From Candidatus Defluviilinea proxima (GTDB lineage Bacteria; Chloroflexota; Anaerolineae; Anaerolineales; Villigracilaceae): DNA of 64,000 nucleotides. Positions 8,608 through 16,496 of this stretch are shown piece by piece. The notes beneath the pieces were generated by a model, which saw nothing but the letters and a program-made list of their open reading frames with translations, did no database searches and was not told the DNA's origin. The stretch lies in assembly GCA_016721115.1 (NCBI GenBank), contig JADKIW010000001.1, positions 4,603,501 to 4,667,500 of the forward strand. The letters run 5' to 3'. How positions within the stretch are numbered: position 1 is the first letter of the stretch; each line of letters begins with the position of its first letter. The translations under genes and the position numbers were made by a program.

Positions 8608-8664
8608 TTACGAACCCCGCCGTCGACACGAGCAATACGTAAAAGTGACCATGGTCATGTTCAT
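8608..8664 (-). CDS. leader peptide MNMTMVTFTYCSCRRRGS
   Basis: An 18-codon ORF with UGC-UCG-UGU (Cys-Ser-Cys) followed by three Arg codons and a UAA that lies inside a strong hairpin. Its ATG is only about 6 nt after the predicted transcription start and has no Shine-Dalgarno, so it would be translated as a nearly leaderless message. Leaderless Cys-codon mini-ORFs acting as cysteine-responsive attenuators are known from mycobacterial cysteine operons. Here the downstream operon makes cysteine, so stalling at the Cys codons when charged tRNA-Cys is scarce is the natural reading. Only two Cys codons are present, so chance is not fully excluded. Confidence 0.6.
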   Translation of the reverse strand: MNMTMVTFTYCSCRRRGS

Positions 8665-8676
8665 AAGATGACGGCA

Positions 8677-8704
8677 ATTTTACTGTTCTTACCTGAATTG
8701 TCAA
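8677..8704 (-). promoter_or_regulatory. promoter of the cysM operon
   Basis: Perfect -35 TTGACA (8699-8704), 16-nt spacer, -10 TAAAAT (8677-8682). The predicted start is near 8670, 5-7 nt before the leader-peptide ATG. Confidence 0.75.
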
Positions 8705-8742
8705 GGAAAATATACCGCACTGGGTATTATATGTCTGACGTA

Positions 8743-9015
8743 TTAACCGCCAGCCGCCGCCGCCAGAATGCGGACAATATCCTTCTCCCCCACTGGCGTT
8801 TCGTTTCCGCTCAGCTCTTTCACATGCACATCGTTCACGAATAAACTGATGTGTCTGCGCAGGTTGCCGTTCCCATCAAATACATGGAATTTGAGTTGCG
8901 GATATTTTTCCACGGCATTTTGTACAGCTTCCAACGCAGTAGTGCCCGATACCTCGAAATGAGTTTGCTTATCGGTGTAATAACTGATGACGCTCGAAAC
9001 ACGAATCATTGGCAT
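8743..9015 (-). CDS. ThiS/MoaD-like sulfur carrier ending in Gly-Gly (CysO-like)
   Basis: About 90 residues (start MPMIRVSSVISYYTD) of the beta-grasp carrier family: NLRRHISLFVNDVHVKEL and the end DIVRILAAAAGG, a ready-to-use Gly-Gly terminus. The frame is open to 9045, but 9015 (or the ATG at 9009) is preferred because a TACAAT box ends 6 nt before 9015, which suggests a leaderless mRNA. It is the second carrier in the neighbourhood and lies just upstream of the cysM promoter, so it may be the main CysO partner, transcribed separately. Confidence 0.85.
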   Translation of the reverse strand: MPMIRVSSVISYYTDKQTHFEVSGTTALEAVQNAVEKYPQLKFHVFDGNGNLRRHISLFVNDVHVKELSGNETPVGEKDIVRILAAAAGG

Positions 9016-9021
9016 GGAGGT

Positions 9022-9027
9022 ATTGTA
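9022..9027 (-). promoter_or_regulatory. -10 box for leaderless carrier gene
   Basis: TACAAT on the minus strand, six bases before the ATG at 9015, with no Shine-Dalgarno in between; the -35 region is weak. Confidence 0.45.
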
Positions 9028-9045
9028 CTGTAGGCACGTAAACAT

Positions 9046-9083
9046 GAAAACAGGTACACAAGCCTTTCAACTTGTGTACCTGT
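9046..9083 (-). terminator. terminator of the EF-G2 gene
   Basis: A 13-bp perfect stem (9050-9062 with 9071-9083, core GGTACACAAG/CTTGTGTACC) is followed on the minus strand by TTTT, 23 nt after the EF-G2 stop. Confidence 0.88.
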
Positions 9084-9105
9084 CTGCTTTAGGCTTGCTA
9101 ACGAA

Positions 9106-11187
9106 CTACTCTTCTTTCTTCGCTTCCATTTCCTTCTTATGGGCTTCGATGATCTGGTTCGCAATGTGAGTCGGCACTACATCATAGTGGTCGAACTCCA
9201 TTGTGAAATAACCGCGTCCACCTGTGATCGAACGGACCTGTGTGGTGTAGCGCGTCATCTCAGACATCGGCACATGAGCAATGACAACTGTTGTACCACG
9301 TTCTGATTCTGTGCCTTGCACACGTCCACGGCGGGTGTTGAGGTCACTCATCACATCGCCCATGTTCGCATCTGGGACAAAGACACGCACGGTCATGATC
9401 GGCTCGAACAATACCGGTCCAGCTGCTTCTACAGCTAACTTGAAGGCCTCACGTCCTGCAATTTCAAAGGCTACGGGCTTGGAATCCACTTCATGTTCCT
9501 TGCCGTCATATACGATCACCTTTACATTGCTCATCGGGTAACCAGCAAACGCACCGCGCTCCATGGTAGCCTTGATGCCCTTTTCAATTGGAGGCAGGTA
9601 AGACTTGGAGAGGTTCATACCTACAAGTTCATCGTCAAACGCAAAGTCACCTTCGGGATAAGGTTCAATGCGTAAATGCACTTCACCAAATTGGCCTGCA
9701 CCGCCTGATTGTTTCTTGTGACGATATTGGGCACTGGCTTTTCTAGTAATGCCTTCACGGTATGGGATCTTCGGTTCGTGAGTGCTCAAACCTACCTGGA
9801 ATTTCGCCTGCGCACGATGGATCGCCACGTCAATGTGCTGATCGCCCATGCCCTGTAAAACAGTTTCATGTGTGATCAGGTCGCTCTGCCACGAGAGAGT
9901 CATATCTTCTTCGCACAGACGGGTCAACGTCGGCGAGATCTTGGCCGCATCGGCCTGTGTCTTGGGCGTGATCGCCACGCGGTACAAAGCCGCAGGGAAT
10001 TTCGGCGGCACAATGGTCAATGGATGACCTTTATCGCAGAATGTATCGCCCGTTACAGTTGCGGTCAGTTTGGAAACGACAGCAATATCACCGGCATGGA
10101 CAGTCTTGGCCGGGAACGATTCCTTGCCGCGCTGGAAGTGCAAACCAGAGACGCGTTCATCAACACCCTTGGTTTGATTCCACACATGGGCATCGCCCTG
10201 CATGGTACCGGAGAATACACGGAAGTACGTCATCTTTCCAACGAACGGATCAGCCGTGGTCTTCCAAACATACGCCGCCAATGGACCGGAGTCTGAAGGT
10301 TTTAATTCTTCTTCCCCATCTTTGCCCTGTGCCATGCGTTTGGGGCCCTGAGCAGGAGGTGGCATCAAGTCAATAATGTCGTTCAATAACGCAAGCGAAC
10401 CAATTTCACGTCCACCTGCCGCACAAAAGACCGGGACAAACTCACCAGCGTAAACAACATCCTCGAGACCGCGAACCATCTCGGCGTCCGTGAGAGAACC
10501 GTTCTCGAGGTATTTCTCCATCAATTCATCTTCACCCTCGGCCGCGTCTTCCACCATCGCAAAGTGCGCCGCTTCCGCCGCTTCTTTCAACTCCGCAGGG
10601 ATCTCGGTGGTGGTCTTGCCATCACCCATGTAACACTTCATACCGATCACATCCACCACACCTTTGAAATCCTGCTTCTCACCGATAGGGATATGAACCT
10701 GTACAACACGTTTGCCATGCGCCTGTATAAATTCCGTCACAGCTTCGTATGTCTTTTGAAAATCAGCATTATCGCGATCCATCTTGTTGATCACAATAAA
10801 ACGTGGCAGATTGAATTCGTCGGCGTAGCGCCATGCAAGTTCAGTGCCGACCTCAATACCCGCAACAGCATCTACTAAAATAATCGCGCCGTCAGCCACA
10901 CTCATGGCAGAGATCATCTCGCCAACAAAGTCTGTGTAGCCCGGCGCGTCAATGATATTGATCTTATGATCGCGATGCTCTATGGGAATTATGCTTGAAT
11001 AAATGGAAATTTTTCGACGGTGTTCCTCATCATCATAATCTGAAACTGTTGTCCCGTCCTCGACCTTGCCTAACCTTGTCGTAGCCCCCGTTACATGAAG
11101 AAATGCCTCCGCCAACATTGTTTTACCCGCGCCGCCATGCGATACCAGCGCAACGTTGCGAAGAAACTCGGTGGTATACTCTTTCAT
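9106..11187 (-). CDS. elongation factor G-like protein of the FusA2 (EF-G2) group
   Basis: 693 residues with the EF-G domain order: G domain, domain II, and C-terminal domains III-V ending in RGRVQGTESERGTTVV and SITGGRGYFTMEFDHYDVVP. The P-loop reads SHGGAGKTML instead of AHIDAGKTT, and G3 reads DAPGYTDF with Tyr in place of the catalytic His of DTPGHVDF; G4 is INKMDRDN. These are marks of the FusA2/EF-G2 group, whose mycobacterial member binds but hardly hydrolyses GTP. It is therefore unlikely to be the housekeeping translocase. It is monocistronic, with its own terminator and an AGGAAGG ribosome site upstream of the ATG. Confidence 0.93.
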   Translation of the reverse strand: MKEYTTEFLRNVALVSHGGAGKTMLAEAFLHVTGATTRLGKVEDGTTVSDYDDEEHRRKISIYSSIIPIEHRDHKINIIDAPGYTDFVGEMISAMSVADGAIILVDAVAGIEVGTELAWRYADEFNLPRFIVINKMDRDNADFQKTYEAVTEFIQAHGKRVVQVHIPIGEKQDFKGVVDVIGMKCYMGDGKTTTEIPAELKEAAEAAHFAMVEDAAEGEDELMEKYLENGSLTDAEMVRGLEDVVYAGEFVPVFCAAGGREIGSLALLNDIIDLMPPPAQGPKRMAQGKDGEEELKPSDSGPLAAYVWKTTADPFVGKMTYFRVFSGTMQGDAHVWNQTKGVDERVSGLHFQRGKESFPAKTVHAGDIAVVSKLTATVTGDTFCDKGHPLTIVPPKFPAALYRVAITPKTQADAAKISPTLTRLCEEDMTLSWQSDLITHETVLQGMGDQHIDVAIHRAQAKFQVGLSTHEPKIPYREGITRKASAQYRHKKQSGGAGQFGEVHLRIEPYPEGDFAFDDELVGMNLSKSYLPPIEKGIKATMERGAFAGYPMSNVKVIVYDGKEHEVDSKPVAFEIAGREAFKLAVEAAGPVLFEPIMTVRVFVPDANMGDVMSDLNTRRGRVQGTESERGTTVVIAHVPMSEMTRYTTQVRSITGGRGYFTMEFDHYDVVPTHIANQIIEAHKKEMEAKKEE

Positions 11188-11256
11188 AAATAAAGCCCTT
11201 CCTATTCAGTTGGGAATATGTAGCAAGTTGCATGATTGTAAAAGAACTCAAATGAA

Positions 11257-11271
11257 TTGTCAAAGTGACAA
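11257..11271. promoter_or_regulatory. inverted repeat between divergent genes
   Basis: TTGTCA-aag-TGACAA, an exact 6-bp palindrome in the 132-bp region between EF-G2 and the plus-strand methyltransferase; it could be an operator. Its left arm also resembles a -35 box. Confidence 0.35.
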
Positions 11272-11319
11272 CCATCTTTATTTAAAGTGACATTGTGAGC
11301 CTCGCAAATCGCATCAAGC

Positions 11320-11886
11320 ATGTTCCGCCGCCTAACCTTTAACCTTTGGTATTTCCGCAAACCGCCCTGGGATAGCGGCATCTCTCCTCCCGAACTTCTA
11401 CAATTTATTCACACCCATCCTCCCGGCAAAGCTATTGACCTCGGTTGTGGCACCGGCACAAATCTCATCACGCTTGCACATGCCGGTTGGCAGGTCACAG
11501 GGGTGGATTTTGCCTCGCGTGCCATTCGCATGGCCAAAGACAAACTCAAACGCGAAAATCTCACAGCCGAACTGCACGTGGGCGATGTAACCAAGCTCGA
11601 TCATATCCCCGACTCTTTTGATCTTGCTCTCGATATCGGGTGCTTTCATAGTCTTTCCTCCGAAAGCAAACTGGACTATCTAACTCAACTGGATCGACTC
11701 CTCGCCCCAAACGGATTCTGGCTCCTATACAGTTTCATCAACCCAAACCCGCTTCAACCTACCATTGGACTTGTTGATGCCGAAATTGACCTTCTCTCCT
11801 CCCGGTTCTCTCTCCTCTCCCGCCAAAACGGATTCGATAGGCGCGAACGATACTCAGCATGGTTCTTATTCCAATCAGGAAAATAA
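11320..11886 (+). CDS. class I SAM-dependent methyltransferase
   Basis: 188 residues with the Rossmann SAM motif AIDLGCGTGTNLITLA (about 38-53), an acidic strand-2 end (VTGVDFASRAI) and the motif IV-like FDLALDIGCFHSL. The substrate is unknown; the short length and the SLSSESKLDYLTQLDRLLAP stretch fit small thiopurine/tellurite-type or UbiE-like methyltransferases. It ends 6 nt before pgl, so the three genes to 14187 probably form one transcript. Confidence 0.85.
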   Translation: MFRRLTFNLWYFRKPPWDSGISPPELLQFIHTHPPGKAIDLGCGTGTNLITLAHAGWQVTGVDFASRAIRMAKDKLKRENLTAELHVGDVTKLDHIPDSFDLALDIGCFHSLSSESKLDYLTQLDRLLAPNGFWLLYSFINPNPLQPTIGLVDAEIDLLSSRFSLLSRQNGFDRRERYSAWFLFQSGK

Positions 11887-11892
11887 TTTCGT

Positions 11893-12654
11893 ATGAAATC
11901 TGACATCCGCATCTTCAAAGATTTAGAAACACTAAGCCACGAAGCGGCCAATCTCTTTACCGAACAAGCCGCACATGCCATAACAGAACACGGACGATTT
12001 CTCGTTGCATTGAATGGTGGTAGCACACCGAATCGTCTCTTTCAGCTACTGGCAACAGAATATCGAGACAAGGTCGAATGGGACAAAGTCCACGTATTCT
12101 GGGGCGACGAACGATGTGTCCCACCCGATGACCCAGGCTCCAGTTACGGACAGGCGCGCGACGCACTCTTTGTCCACGTGCCAATACCTGAGACGAACAT
12201 CCATCGTGTCATTGGGGAACACGAACCTGTCAAAGCCGCGCAAGAATATGCAGTGACGCTGAAAGAGTTTGCATCTCCTCCATTGGACTTTCCACGCTTC
12301 GATCTGGTGTACCTCGGTATGGGTGAAGATGGACACACCGCATCCCTGTTCCCTAATTCTCTCTTGGATGTGACAGAGCCAACTCTGCCAGTTACTGCGC
12401 AGTATCAGGATCGTCCCGCCAATCGTGTAACGCTTACACAGCTCGTGCTCAATCAAGCACACATGGTCACCTTTATGGCAACGGGTGAAAAGAAAGCAAA
12501 TACGCTGGCAGAAGTGCTAAGCGACAGATATAATCCAGCACTATTGCCTGCCCAACGGATCGAACCCAGGGATGGCAGATTGATCTGGTTGATAGATGAG
12601 ACCGCGGCAAGTAGATTGCCAAAACAATTAACTAAAAAATTTTGTGAAGGATAA
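11893..12654 (+). CDS. pgl: 6-phosphogluconolactonase
   Basis: Hydrolyses 6-phosphogluconolactone in the oxidative pentose phosphate pathway. The 253 residues show the SugarP-isomerase-like fold with FLVALNGGSTPNRLFQLLA near the N-terminus, VHVFWGDERCVPPDDPGSSYG in the middle and YLGMGEDGHTASLFPNS, all standard for bacterial DevB/Pgl. It sits directly upstream of zwf, encoding the preceding enzyme. A 70-nt gap with inverted repeats (TTTGGAGTT at 12663 and AACTCCAAA at 12710) separates the two. Confidence 0.95.
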   Translation: MKSDIRIFKDLETLSHEAANLFTEQAAHAITEHGRFLVALNGGSTPNRLFQLLATEYRDKVEWDKVHVFWGDERCVPPDDPGSSYGQARDALFVHVPIPETNIHRVIGEHEPVKAAQEYAVTLKEFASPPLDFPRFDLVYLGMGEDGHTASLFPNSLLDVTEPTLPVTAQYQDRPANRVTLTQLVLNQAHMVTFMATGEKKANTLAEVLSDRYNPALLPAQRIEPRDGRLIWLIDETAASRLPKQLTKKFCEG

Positions 12655-12726
12655 ATAGTTTGTTTGGAGTTGGCGAGCTTCCTCTCGCACATGAACCAAC
12701 AAACTGGCTAACTCCAAAGGATAAAT

Positions 12727-14187
12727 ATGGAAAATGGTTTACCAACATCAATTGTGATCTTCGGCGCATCAGGTGACCTGACACAGCGCAAACTTGTGCC
12801 ATCGCTTTTCAACTTGTTCCTCAAGGGACGCATGCCCAAGCAATTCCGCATCATCGGGTACGGCAACACAGCATTTTCCGATGACCAGTTCCGCGCACAC
12901 ATCGAAGAAGGCATGAAACAATTTGCGCCCTATAAATATAAGGATGAAGATTGGAGTGCATTTGCAACCAATATCGTCTACCAACAAGGGCGCTATACAG
13001 ACCTTGAGGACTTCAAAAAACTTGCGACCATCATCACGAAATGGGAAGTCAACTCAGGTAACCGTGTCTACTACATGGCAACACCGCCCGGCGTCTTCCC
13101 CAACATCATTGACCTGCTCGGTCTCACAGAACAGCTGGCAGAAAACGGCGGTTGGAGACGTGTTGTCATTGAAAAGCCGTTCGGCACAGATTTCAAATCT
13201 GCTCGAAGTCTAAATGACCAGATCCATAAAACGCTCAACGAGAATCAGATCTATCGCATTGATCATTATCTTGGCAAAGAAACCGTGCAAAACATTTTGG
13301 TCACCCGCTTTGCCAATACCATCTTTGAGCCGCTTTGGAATCGAAACTATATTGATCATGTAGAGATCACCGTGGCCGAGGAAGTTGGCGTGGAACATCG
13401 TGCCCGTTTCTATGATGGCATCGGCGTAGTACGTGACATGTTCCAAAACCACCTCTTGCAACTGCTGACCCTCGTGGCCATGGAACCGCCCGCATCGTTT
13501 GACGCGACAGCCTTACGCAACGAAAAAGTGAAAGTATTATCTTCCATCCGACCGATGAAGGAAGAAGAAGTTGCGTTGAACACTGTCCGCGCACAATATA
13601 AAGGATATCGCGAAGAGAACGGCGTAGACCCGCAATCGACTACGCCTACCTTTGCGGCGATCCGCATGCAGGTGGATAACTGGCGCTGGCAAGGTGTACC
13701 ATTCTATTTGCGCTCCGGTAAACGCCTGAAAGAAAAACTTTCGCAGATCACCATTCAATTCAAAGAGCCGCCGCACCTGCTTTTCCCGAACAAAAGCGGA
13801 AAGCTCACGCCAAACATGCTCGTGCTTTACCTCCAACCTGATGAAGGTGTACATTGGCGCTTTGAAGCAAAGACTCCCGATACCATCTCTGACTTACACT
13901 CTGTAGACATGGAATTCCATTATGCCGACTCTTTCGGCAAGATCGCGATCCCTGAGGCCTATGAACGCCTCCTGTTGGACACGTTAACAGGAGATGCATC
14001 TCTATTCACTCGCGCAGACGAAGTGGAAACCGCCTGGAGATTAATAGACCCCATCATCACGGGCTGGGAAGCACGCAAACAGCCCATCGCTAGTTACGAG
14101 AATGGCTCATGGGGACCCGCCGAAGCAGATGAACTGCTTGCACGAGATGGCAGGAAATGGTCAACTTGGGATGGTAGAAACGAATAA
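12727..14187 (+). CDS. zwf: glucose-6-phosphate 1-dehydrogenase
   Basis: Oxidises glucose 6-phosphate to the lactone with NAD(P)+. The 486-residue protein has the dinucleotide motif IFGASGDLTQRKL at the N-terminus, the substrate/active-site motif RIDHYLGKETVQN (with the catalytic His further on in the conserved order), and EKPFGTD. The ATG follows AAAGGATAAAT. Together with pgl it supplies NADPH and pentose phosphates; gnd is not in the window. A terminator follows. Confidence 0.97.
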   Translation: MENGLPTSIVIFGASGDLTQRKLVPSLFNLFLKGRMPKQFRIIGYGNTAFSDDQFRAHIEEGMKQFAPYKYKDEDWSAFATNIVYQQGRYTDLEDFKKLATIITKWEVNSGNRVYYMATPPGVFPNIIDLLGLTEQLAENGGWRRVVIEKPFGTDFKSARSLNDQIHKTLNENQIYRIDHYLGKETVQNILVTRFANTIFEPLWNRNYIDHVEITVAEEVGVEHRARFYDGIGVVRDMFQNHLLQLLTLVAMEPPASFDATALRNEKVKVLSSIRPMKEEEVALNTVRAQYKGYREENGVDPQSTTPTFAAIRMQVDNWRWQGVPFYLRSGKRLKEKLSQITIQFKEPPHLLFPNKSGKLTPNMLVLYLQPDEGVHWRFEAKTPDTISDLHSVDMEFHYADSFGKIAIPEAYERLLLDTLTGDASLFTRADEVETAWRLIDPIITGWEARKQPIASYENGSWGPAEADELLARDGRKWSTWDGRNE

Positions 14188-14194
14188 CAAAACA

Positions 14195-14225
14195 AAAGCC
14201 CGACTTTTACAGTCGGGCTTTGAAT
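14195..14225. terminator. terminator after zwf
   Basis: 11-bp stem AAAGCCCGACT (14195-14205) with AGTCGGGCTTT (14211-14221). It lies between convergent genes and the A/T flanks allow function on both strands. Confidence 0.8.
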
Positions 14226-14235
14226 TTAATATTTC

Positions 14236-14784
14236 CTATTTAGTAATTACCACCCACGCGCTTGAATCTTCTGCAACAACTCTTGTCCCTCCGGACGGAA
14301 ACAACGAAGCGATCTGCAACGGGGCCAGAAAGTGACTTCGCATCAACAATAACTTCTCTGCCAGTGCGATCAACTTCACACCAAAAGTGCGGATATCTGG
14401 TTCTTCGATGATGATCCGCCCGCCGGGTTTGACAACACGAAGCATTTCTTTTGCAGACGCAGATTGATCAACGACATGGTGTAAGGCATCCACCATGATA
14501 ATACGTTCGAAAGAGTTGTCAGAGAAAGGTAAAGATTCTGAATACGAGCAAACAGGCCGAAACGACGAACGATGCGTTTGTTTCAACATCCCCATCGAAA
14601 CATCAGCAATTACCACTTCATCTACATCTTTCAACAAGGCCGATACAACTCGCCCTGTGCCACCACCGATATCAAGTAATCTCCCATTTACGGGCAGGCC
14701 AGCCAACTCACGCATTTTATCCAACGATGAATAGGTAGCCCGCGCATAGATCGGAGCAATGACATCAAAATGATCAAAGGGCAT
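14236..14784 (-). CDS. class I SAM-dependent methyltransferase (UbiE-like)
   Basis: 182 residues: RLLDIGGGTGRVVSALL is SAM motif I, VVIADVSMGML gives the acidic residue, and DALHHVVDQSASAKEMLRVVKPGGRIIIEEPD matches the UbiE/COQ5-like post-motif region. The substrate is unknown. The start lies 1 nt after the ComEA-like stop, so both are probably cotranscribed. Confidence 0.85.
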   Translation of the reverse strand: MPFDHFDVIAPIYARATYSSLDKMRELAGLPVNGRLLDIGGGTGRVVSALLKDVDEVVIADVSMGMLKQTHRSSFRPVCSYSESLPFSDNSFERIIMVDALHHVVDQSASAKEMLRVVKPGGRIIIEEPDIRTFGVKLIALAEKLLLMRSHFLAPLQIASLFPSGGTRVVAEDSSAWVVITK

Positions 14785-14785
14785 A

Positions 14786-15361
14786 TCACGAGTCCACAGT
14801 GATCAGGTCTTTTATACGCTCATAAGTGCCGGGGCCAATACCCGATACATTGACGATATCTTCAGTGGAAAGGAACGGTCCATTCGTTTCGCGATAGTCA
14901 ACGATCTTTTGTGCAGTTGTGGGGCCAATGCCCGGCAAAGCTTCAAGCTCAACAGAAGAGGCGGTGTTGATGTTGACCAGATCGTTCGTTATTTCGATCT
15001 CTTGAATGCGCGTTTCTGCTGTGGGAATCACCGGCGAAAAACCTTCGCCATAAGGAATATCCAACATCTCGCCATCTTCAAGTGGACGCGCTAGATTGAT
15101 CGTCTCTTTATCGGCTTCTGCAAGGAAACCACCTGCGGCAGAGATCACATCTTGCACACGCGCGCCTTCAGGCAAAGCATACACACCGGGGCGCGGTACA
15201 GCACCGGTAACGTGGACAACGATCGGTTTCTCGGTCGGCGGCGGGCGGAGCGTGACCGCCTCCCCACTTGGGTTGCGCGCCACCACCCACACAAGAGCGG
15301 CCACGAACAAACCAAACAAAATCCCCGAGATCATGTAAAGAACAGATTTTATATTTTGCAT
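14786..15361 (-). CDS. ComEA-like membrane-anchored DNA-binding protein
   Basis: 191 residues: one N-terminal membrane segment (about 8-28), an SLBB domain (PIVVHVTGAVPRPGVYALPEGARV) and a C-terminal double helix-hairpin-helix (VNINTASSVELEALPGIG). This SLBB plus HhH order is that of ComEA, the DNA receptor for transformation, anchored in the cytoplasmic membrane with its DNA-binding part outside. No comEC or pilus genes are in the window, so competence is inferred only from family. It follows the broken GNAT gene by 10 nt. Confidence 0.88.
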   Translation of the reverse strand: MQNIKSVLYMISGILFGLFVAALVWVVARNPSGEAVTLRPPPTEKPIVVHVTGAVPRPGVYALPEGARVQDVISAAGGFLAEADKETINLARPLEDGEMLDIPYGEGFSPVIPTAETRIQEIEITNDLVNINTASSVELEALPGIGPTTAQKIVDYRETNGPFLSTEDIVNVSGIGPGTYERIKDLITVDS

Positions 15362-15371
15362 CGCATTGATT

Positions 15372-15814
15372 TTACTGCAACTTCATGATGAGCAGACGTT
15401 CCTCTCTCTGCGCCAATGTGGTCACCAACCCCGCCAGTTTGCTCATGCGCTGAAAATAGCGCGGCATCTCTTCATAGGTCAGCACACGAAAGCCGAACTT
15501 TTCATAAAGTGACCCGTTCGATGACTCACACATCAAATACAAAGGGCGCGGACTTTCCTTCAACAGATATTCAATGATCGCGCGTGCAACACCCTGCCCG
15601 CGATATTCAGGATACACAGCAATCGAAGCCAATTCAAGGATATCTGTCCCATGAGGCTTCAGCTGGCCGCATCCGATCATTACATCTTGAGCATCTACCG
15701 CCACGACAAAACGCTTCCAATCCAAACCCATCGGGTTGATCCCCACTAAATTAATAATTCTCGTATTCGAGCGGATTCTGATTCCTTCGCAGGACGTAAA
15801 GTGTAATGAGTCAT
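15372..15814 (-). pseudogene. GNAT acetyltransferase split by a frameshift
   Basis: The N-terminal piece starts at 15814 (MTHYTLRPAKESESARIREL) and stops at 15746; the rest continues in another frame from VGINPMGLDWKRF to the end at 15372, covering the acetyl-CoA site SIAVYPEYRGQGVARAI. Together they make one normal GNAT of about 146 residues, and one missing base in the A/T run near 15750-15757 explains the break. The downstream part alone could start at a GTG (15746) but would lack the first strand and helix. It may be a genuine decay or a sequence error; the acetyl acceptor is unknown. Confidence 0.7.
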
Positions 15815-15827
15815 ATAGTTTGATCCG

Positions 15828-15847
15828 TAAAGGCAGGGTTCCCTGCC
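15828..15847 (-). terminator. short hairpin after the CPBP gene
   Basis: GGCAGGG-AA-CCCTGCC followed by TTTA on the minus strand, close to the CPBP stop and ahead of the GNAT start. Confidence 0.5.
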
Positions 15848-15855
15848 CAATGAGA

Positions 15856-16470
15856 TTAAATCAGGCCCGCCGCGACAATGATAATAAACGTCGCGATGAA
15901 CCAATGGATTAAGAACGGCCACACAAAGGATTTTGTTCTGTAGGCCACCCAACCAAACGCGAAACCGCCAAAGATCGTGGAGAGAGTCTCCACTTCGGGC
16001 TTGCCATTATGCATCAACGCAAACGGGACAGCCTGCACCCACAACGACTCTGGCCCAAATTTGCGGGCGTACCCGAACAAGATCCAGCCACGGAAGATGA
16101 ACTCCCAACCAATGAGGTCAAGGAAAGTCGTCCATGGCAGACCTTTGACATACGGCTTGTAATAACCTTGCATAGACGCATCACCGTGCCCCAGATAATA
16201 AATAATGGGCGCCATCAGCAAAATCCCAATGGCCGTGATGATAAGTCCTGCCTTCCAGTCCCCGAGGGAGAAGCCATACTCTTTCGGGTTCTCCCGGAAG
16301 AAGACCAGAATAATAAGCAGTGGGATGACAAGATACAGGATTACCCTATCCCAATACTTATACGGGGTCAGGCGATGGTAATAATCCACCATCAACAACA
16401 AAGTAGAGACAATAGTGATGGTGACGATCTTCCAATCAAATTTTAGTTTTTCGCCAAGGAGATATTTCAT
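15856..16470 (-). CDS. CPBP-family intramembrane metalloprotease (CAAX/Abi type)
   Basis: 204 residues with about six membrane segments. The family motif 1 appears as GWEFIFRGW (Glu and Arg retained; the first Glu of the usual EExxxR is Trp), motif 2 as FALMHNGKPE and motif 3 as the late FLIHWF. The family cleaves prenylated or signal-peptide-derived substrates or bacteriocins; the target here is unknown. It lies 26 nt downstream of the glycosyltransferase-like gene on the same strand. Confidence 0.82.
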   Translation of the reverse strand: MKYLLGEKLKFDWKIVTITIVSTLLLMVDYYHRLTPYKYWDRVILYLVIPLLIILVFFRENPKEYGFSLGDWKAGLIITAIGILLMAPIIYYLGHGDASMQGYYKPYVKGLPWTTFLDLIGWEFIFRGWILFGYARKFGPESLWVQAVPFALMHNGKPEVETLSTIFGGFAFGWVAYRTKSFVWPFLIHWFIATFIIIVAAGLI

Positions 16471-16496
16471 AGTAGTCGGTAATCAGTTTCCATTTA

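Larger units (their letters stand above)
8468..8670 (-). promoter_or_regulatory. long structured leader of the cysM operon (candidate cysteine attenuator)
   Basis: The untranslated leader (about 200 nt from the predicted start near 8670) contains the 18-codon ORF at 8608-8664, a strong hairpin overlapping its end (GGCGG..CCGCC arms with inner GGUU/AACC), a UGAG/CUCA pairing further on, and a GC-rich hairpin followed by five U at 8505-8526. The uORF segment GACGGCG (8618-8624) is complementary to CGCCGUC at 8510-8516, so ribosome position could choose between alternative pairings. I could not match it to a known riboswitch class. Confidence 0.65.

Noticed and set aside
8531..8615. CUGAGAUAC on the minus strand, as in thiamin pyrophosphate riboswitches
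   Set aside because: The partner elements (CUGAUC..GG..AUACC, GCGNAGGGA) are missing.
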